From assembly GCA_017447265.1 (NCBI GenBank), contig JAFSOA010000007.1, positions 1-64,000 on the forward strand: 64,000 bases of DNA, in the 5' to 3' direction. The DNA comes from Bacteroidales bacterium (GTDB taxonomy: Bacteria; Bacteroidota; Bacteroidia; Bacteroidales; UBA932). The notes below the pieces were generated by a model, which did no database searches, had not been told where the DNA came from, and saw nothing but the letters and a program-made list of their open reading frames with translations. The first letter of the stretch is position 1. Each line of letters begins with the position of its first letter. Positions 60,550 to 64,000 of the stretch are shown piece after piece. Made by a program: the position numbers and the translations under genes.

Positions 60550-61549
60550 ACGCCACCTCCGTTGGATTTATGCGGGGCTGTCCCTGGCCCTGGTCGCGCT
60601 CTTCTGCGGCGGCCTCCTCTATGGAGCCGTGCGCATTCCGCTCCGCGACATCGTGCAGATTCTCCTGCGCTCCTACGAGGGCAAGGAGGCTTGGCAGCAC
60701 ATCGTGCTGGAATCGCGCCTGCCGCAGACCGTCACGGCCCTGCTGGCCGGCAGTTCCCTCGCCGTCAGCGGCCTGATGCTCCAGACCCTCTTCAAGAATC
60801 CGCTGGCCGGCCCGTCGATCCTGGGTATCAGCGACGGTGCCAACCTGGGCGTGGCCATCGCCATGATCTATCTGGGCGCCGCCAGCTATCTGACCACCAT
60901 CGTGGCGGCCCTGACCGGCGCCTTCGTGGTGCTGCTCATCATCCTGGGCTTCTCCCGGAAAGTAACGAGCAACGTGATGCTGCTGATCATCGGCATCATG
61001 GTAGGCTACCTGGCTTCCTCGGTCATCTCCATCCTCAACTACCATGCGTCGGCCGACAAGGTGCATCAGTATGTGATGTGGGGGATGGGCGACTTCAGCG
61101 GCGTCTCGCTGTCGAAGCTGCCCTGGCTCGCCGGCTTCTCGCTGGCGGGGCTGCTGGGTGCGCTGCTGCTCATCAAGCCCCTCAACGCCCTGCTGCTGGG
61201 CGACGCCTATGCGACCAACCTGGGCGTCAACGTGCGCCGGGCCCGCTTCCTGATCCTGATCTGCACCGGTGTGCTGACCGCCGTGGTCACCGCGTTCTGC
61301 GGACCGGTCTCCTTCATCGGGCTGGCCGTACCGCACATCGCGCGCTTGCTGCTGGGCAGCTCCAACCACCGGCACCTGCTGCCCGTCACGCTGCTGGCAG
61401 GCGCCTGCACCGCCTTGCTCTGCAGTATGCTGACCGTCATCCCCGGCTCCGGCAACGTGCTCCCGCTGAGCGCCATCACGCCCATCATCGGCGCCCCGGT
61501 CATCATCTACGTGATCGTCAACCGCAAGAATCTCCACTATTTCAACTGA
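60542..61549 (+). CDS. btuC: Cobalamin ABC transporter permease
   Basis: 335 residues from MTRRHLRWIYAGLSLALVALF at 60542, overlapping btuF; the longer frame starts inside btuF. FecCD family with about ten transmembrane helices. Motifs: SRLPQTVTALLAGSSLAVSGLMLQTLFKNPLAGPSILGISDGANLGVA, GDAYATNLGVNV (ATPase contact loop) and CGPVSFIGLAVPHIARLL. Confidence 0.95.
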   Translation: MTRRHLRWIYAGLSLALVALFCGGLLYGAVRIPLRDIVQILLRSYEGKEAWQHIVLESRLPQTVTALLAGSSLAVSGLMLQTLFKNPLAGPSILGISDGANLGVAIAMIYLGAASYLTTIVAALTGAFVVLLIILGFSRKVTSNVMLLIIGIMVGYLASSVISILNYHASADKVHQYVMWGMGDFSGVSLSKLPWLAGFSLAGLLGALLLIKPLNALLLGDAYATNLGVNVRRARFLILICTGVLTAVVTAFCGPVSFIGLAVPHIARLLLGSSNHRHLLPVTLLAGACTALLCSMLTVIPGSGNVLPLSAITPIIGAPVIIYVIVNRKNLHYFN

Positions 61550-61550
61550 T

Positions 61551-62354
61551 ATGAAACGCTCCGTCGCCATCAGCACCCACCAGCTCAGCATCGGCTATTC
61601 CGGCCGGGGCGGCAAGCGTGTGGTCCGTCCGGACCTCAACCTCCAGCTTTTCACCGGCGAGATCACGGCCCTGCTGGGCAGCAACGGCGCCGGCAAGAGC
61701 ACCCTGCTCAAGACCCTCTGCGGCCTGCTGCCTTCCCTGCACGGCGACATTTTCATTGAAGGGAAGCCCCTGGCGGGCTACCGTTCCGGAGAACTGTCCA
61801 CCCACGTGGGCGTGGTGCTCACGGAGCGCACCCAGACCGGCGGCATCAGCGTCTACGACCTGGTCTCGCTGGGACGCTACCCCCACACGGGATTCTTCGG
61901 TACCCTGCGGGAAGACGACCACGCAGCCATCCGCCACGCCCTGGAGACCGTCGGCATCGCCGACAAGGCACAGCGCTTCGTCTCGGAACTCAGTGACGGC
62001 GAACGCCAGAAAGCCTTCATCGCCAAAGCGCTGGCCCAGGAGTGTCCCATCATCCTGCTCGACGAGCCCACCGCCTTCCTGGATGTCACCAGCCGCATGG
62101 AGACCATGATCACCCTGCGCCGGCTCGCCCACCGGGAAGGAAAAGCCGTCCTGCTTTCCACCCATGACCTCGACACGGCGCTCCAGCTGGCCGACACGCT
62201 CTGGCTCCAGCCCGCCGATCCCGCCGAGGAAATGATCTGCGGCAAGCCCGACCAACTGGTCGGCAACGGGGCGCTGGCCCGCTTCTTCGGCAGCGCCTCC
62301 CTCCGTTTCGATCCGGAGAGTCGCCGGCTGGTTCCCGTCACGAAGAAAAAATAA
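61551..62354 (+). CDS. btuD: Cobalamin ABC transporter ATPase
   Basis: 267 residues. Walker A GSNGAGKST, Q-loop region, signature LSDGERQ, Walker B IILLDEPTAFLD and switch His in LSTHDLD. The start lies one base after the btuC stop. FepC/BtuD subfamily; substrate from context. The operon ends with a terminator just downstream. Confidence 0.95.
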   Translation: MKRSVAISTHQLSIGYSGRGGKRVVRPDLNLQLFTGEITALLGSNGAGKSTLLKTLCGLLPSLHGDIFIEGKPLAGYRSGELSTHVGVVLTERTQTGGISVYDLVSLGRYPHTGFFGTLREDDHAAIRHALETVGIADKAQRFVSELSDGERQKAFIAKALAQECPIILLDEPTAFLDVTSRMETMITLRRLAHREGKAVLLSTHDLDTALQLADTLWLQPADPAEEMICGKPDQLVGNGALARFFGSASLRFDPESRRLVPVTKKK

Positions 62355-62382
62355 AACCGCCCCTCCCGGAGCGGTTTTTTGT
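62353..62382 (+). terminator. Terminator of the cobalamin operon
   Basis: AAAACCGC, CCCTCCCGGA loop, GCGGTTTTTT. It lies between the convergent btuD and secG ends and, with its A run, may stop both. Confidence 0.85.
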
Positions 62383-62401
62383 TTCAGCAACGCGCGTTGT
62401 C

Positions 62402-62731
62402 TTATTCGGCCTCGACGGGCGTGACCGGAATCTCCGGCGTTCCTTCCACGGGAACGGTTTGCTCGATCTGGGTCTTGATGTTGGAGTGGCGCGCGCTCCG
62501 CTGCGGGATGACGAAAGTCGCCACGACGCAGAGAACGATGATCGCGATCGCCAGGGTCCAGGTTGCCTTCTCAAGGAAGTCGGCCGTCTGACGCACGCCG
62601 AAGGTCTGGTTGCCGGTAGCGAAGTTGGCTGCCAGTCCGCCGCCCTTCGAGTTCTGGAGAAGAACCACGATGGTCAGAAGAATACTCGCAATCACGATCA
62701 GGATGGAGAGTGTGATATACGCTGCTTGCAT
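62402..62731 (-). CDS. secG: Preprotein translocase subunit SecG
   Basis: 109 residues. Two transmembrane helices (YITLSILIVIASILLTIVVLLQ and TWTLAIAIIVLCVVATFVI) around the conserved loop NSKGGGLAANFATGNQTFGVRQTADFLEKAT. A Bacteroidetes-type acidic, Pro-rich tail follows (VPVEGTPEIPVTPVEAE). It is last in a minus-strand cluster with lptE. Confidence 0.95.
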   Translation of the reverse strand: MQAAYITLSILIVIASILLTIVVLLQNSKGGGLAANFATGNQTFGVRQTADFLEKATWTLAIAIIVLCVVATFVIPQRSARHSNIKTQIEQTVPVEGTPEIPVTPVEAE

Positions 62732-62734
62732 AGT

Positions 62735-63280
62735 CTATTGTGTTTTTTCTTTTACTTTTTCTATAAGAGCCGCAAAGTAAGCACTTTTTTCTGGATTTAG
62801 CAAAATAAGTTTTTCGTAAATCGCTATGGCTCGGTCATAAAGTTCCTGTTCTTCATAGATTCGGGCGAGCGTCTCGCTGACCATGCTGCCGTCCGCGTCG
62901 ACCTCCACGGCTTCCGCGGGCGCGTAGTCCACGCTGCCGGCGCGGGCGCCGAACACCGGCGTCGTCACGGAGAAGCCTTCTTCCTGAAGCCGCTCGAAAT
63001 CTTCCTGGCCGAAATAGTCGCCGCCCACCACGTAGTACTGGGGTTTGGCGGGCTCTTCCATCAAGGGCACGGGGGTTTCGGCCGGCACTTTGCCGGTGAG
63101 GATGCGCAGCAGTTCGTCGCGCGAGAGGAAGAAGATGGCATCGCGCCCGACAGCGCGCCGCAGGGCCTCTTCGTCGTCACCCTGGCGGGACAGGGCTTCC
63201 CGGCGGGCCACGGTGAACCAGGGCTTGTCTTCGAGCAGCTGCTGCAGCTCGGCGGAGGAGAGTTGCCGGACGTCTACCAT
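62735..63280 (-). CDS. Hypothetical TPR-containing protein of the lptE-secG cluster
   Basis: 181 residues: LSSAELQQLLEDKPWFTVARREAL, a Pro-rich middle, then a C-terminal TPR unit (VSETLARIYEEQELYDRAIAIYEKLILLNPEKSAYFAALIEKVKE). No signal peptide. Proteins of this layout sit between lptE and secG in many Bacteroidales; role unknown. It overlaps lptE by 7 bases and ends 3 bases before secG. Confidence 0.85.
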   Translation of the reverse strand: MVDVRQLSSAELQQLLEDKPWFTVARREALSRQGDDEEALRRAVGRDAIFFLSRDELLRILTGKVPAETPVPLMEEPAKPQYYVVGGDYFGQEDFERLQEEGFSVTTPVFGARAGSVDYAPAEAVEVDADGSMVSETLARIYEEQELYDRAIAIYEKLILLNPEKSAYFAALIEKVKEKTQ

Positions 63281-63786
63281 TGGGCTACCGTTGCGTTGAA
63301 AATGTCATCCACGAGCTTCTTGACGATGGTTTCGCAGAGCTGGTTCTCCACCATGTCGAGCGAATTGTTGGAGTCGTAGTCCTCGTAGGCCGCGAACGAC
63401 TGCTCCAGGTTGTCTTCGGTGTGCAGCACATTGGTGAAGACGACCTTGCAGGTGACGGTCAGGCGGTTCATGGCAGCCACTTCTTCGGCGGTAACCGCCG
63501 TGGCGCGCACGTCATACGACTCGATGGTAACGACCAGGTTCAGGTCGCCGTCCTCGGTCACCTGTTCCAGCCGGGTGAGCTTGCGGTACTTGTCGTTGAG
63601 TTCTTCGGTCAGCTGGTTCGCCAGGGAAGGATTGATCTTGGTCGCCTTGTTGACCACGGGCTCGATGCAGATGGTCTTGACGTCGGCCTGAATGGAGGTA
63701 CCTGAGAACGAATAGGATACCTTGCACCCCGAAAGCAGGGGGAGCAGGAGGCTCAGGCAGGCCAGGATGCGGACAGCGCGTTTCAT
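63274..63786 (-). CDS. lptE: LptE-like LPS-assembly lipoprotein
   Basis: 170 residues with lipoprotein signal (LLPLLSGC, Cys21) then KVSYSFSGTSIQADVKTICIEPVVNKATKINPSLANQLTEELNDKYRK and the tail CETIVKKLVDDIFNATVAQW, typical of Bacteroidetes LptE, partner of LptD in the outer membrane. Its start overlaps the stop of the sigma-54 regulator gene as ATGA. Confidence 0.92.
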   Translation of the reverse strand: MKRAVRILACLSLLLPLLSGCKVSYSFSGTSIQADVKTICIEPVVNKATKINPSLANQLTEELNDKYRKLTRLEQVTEDGDLNLVVTIESYDVRATAVTAEEVAAMNRLTVTCKVVFTNVLHTEDNLEQSFAAYEDYDSNNSLDMVENQLCETIVKKLVDDIFNATVAQW

Positions 63787-64000
63787 TGGATGCCGAGTTC
63801 TTTGATTTTGCGATAAAGGGTGCGTTCGGAGATGCCGAGCTCCTCGGCGGCGGGCTTGCGGCGGCCGCCGTTGCGCTCCAGGGCCTTGCGGATGAGTTCC
63901 GCGCTGACGTCCTGGATCGAGACGGGCTCCTCGGCCGACAGCGGGGCTTCCGTGGGAACGGCGCTTGAATGGACGTCTTCCGCGCTGATGAGCAGCTTGT
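63783..64000 (-). CDS. Sigma-54-type response/activator protein, C-terminal part (cut by window edge)
   Basis: The last 72 codons are visible: KLLISAEDV, a Pro/Glu/Ala-rich linker, then a Fis-type helix-turn-helix, ELIRKALERNGGRRKPAAEELGISERTLYRKIKELGIQ. This is the C-terminal DNA-binding end of sigma-54-dependent regulators; the AAA+ part lies outside. In Bacteroidales such a gene regularly precedes lptE, as here. Confidence 0.88.
   Translation of the reverse strand, partial: KLLISAEDVHSSAVPTEAPLSAEEPVSIQDVSAELIRKALERNGGRRKPAAEELGISERTLYRKIKELGIQ

Overview
The window is about 64 kb of a GC-rich Bacteroidota chromosome, most likely order Bacteroidales. The evidence is the repeated Bacteroidetes-type promoter (TTTG, 19-20 nt, TAnnTTTG), few Shine-Dalgarno sites, a SusC/SusD pair, GLPGLI and DUF4465-type proteins, a BtuG-type B12 lipoprotein, long-form NagB, and the sigma-54 regulator/LptE/SecG cluster. 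No phage, transposase or CRISPR array was seen. The genus cannot be fixed by eye; a gut or rumen Rikenellaceae-like lineage is one guess.

Layout. 1-300: start of rplM with its promoter and leader. 311-7372 (minus): a compact operon hisG-hisD-hisC-hisB-hisH-hisA-hisF-hisIE, preceded by an unlisted 16-codon leader peptide with five consecutive His codons and a terminator, so a histidine attenuator. hisF carries a one-base frameshift. 7354-9362: lpxK and a dus gene. 9424-24572: a SusC/SusD pair beside aminopeptidase P, a C1 aminopeptidase and two S9 peptidases, with a NagB-deacetylase fusion; this looks like a peptide-use region. 24804-26910: a BlaR1/BlaI pair whose sensor ends in an ExbD-like domain, between 20-bp direct repeats. 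27188-32222: a membrane TPR regulator, a GLPGLI protein and an outer-membrane TonB-dependent protein. 32285-36400: a shortened S10 ribosomal operon (rplC to rpsC), closed by a terminator. 36427-42281: serine hydrolase, aroB, an aroD-aroA fusion, aroC and a lipoprotein, then tRNA-Leu(CAA). 42467-46505: AraC regulator and SDR reductase (divergent), a twin-hairpin intergenic element, a small membrane protein and a lipoprotein. 46653-49373: a YegP-like protein, then NfeD, flotillin and a small HTH protein. 49489-53421: a GDP-heptose cassette (hddA, gmhA, hddC-gmhB fusion) and a glycosyltransferase. 53411-62354: a cobalamin riboswitch followed by two lipoproteins, btuB, btuG, btuF, btuC and btuD. 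62402-64000 (minus): secG, a small repeat protein, lptE and the end of a sigma-54-type regulator.

How the parts fit. Most genes form tight operons with ATGA or TAATG stop-start overlaps (his, aro, gmh/hdd, btu). Three systems carry visible regulation: the his attenuator, the B12 riboswitch and the BlaI repressor. Ends of convergent gene pairs carry strong hairpins, two of them as tandem twin hairpins. Least ordinary observations: the his leader peptide, the BlaR1-ExbD fusion, the AroD-AroA fusion, the altered NagB active site, the truncated S10 operon, and the repeat-bounded twin-hairpin element at 44627-44864.
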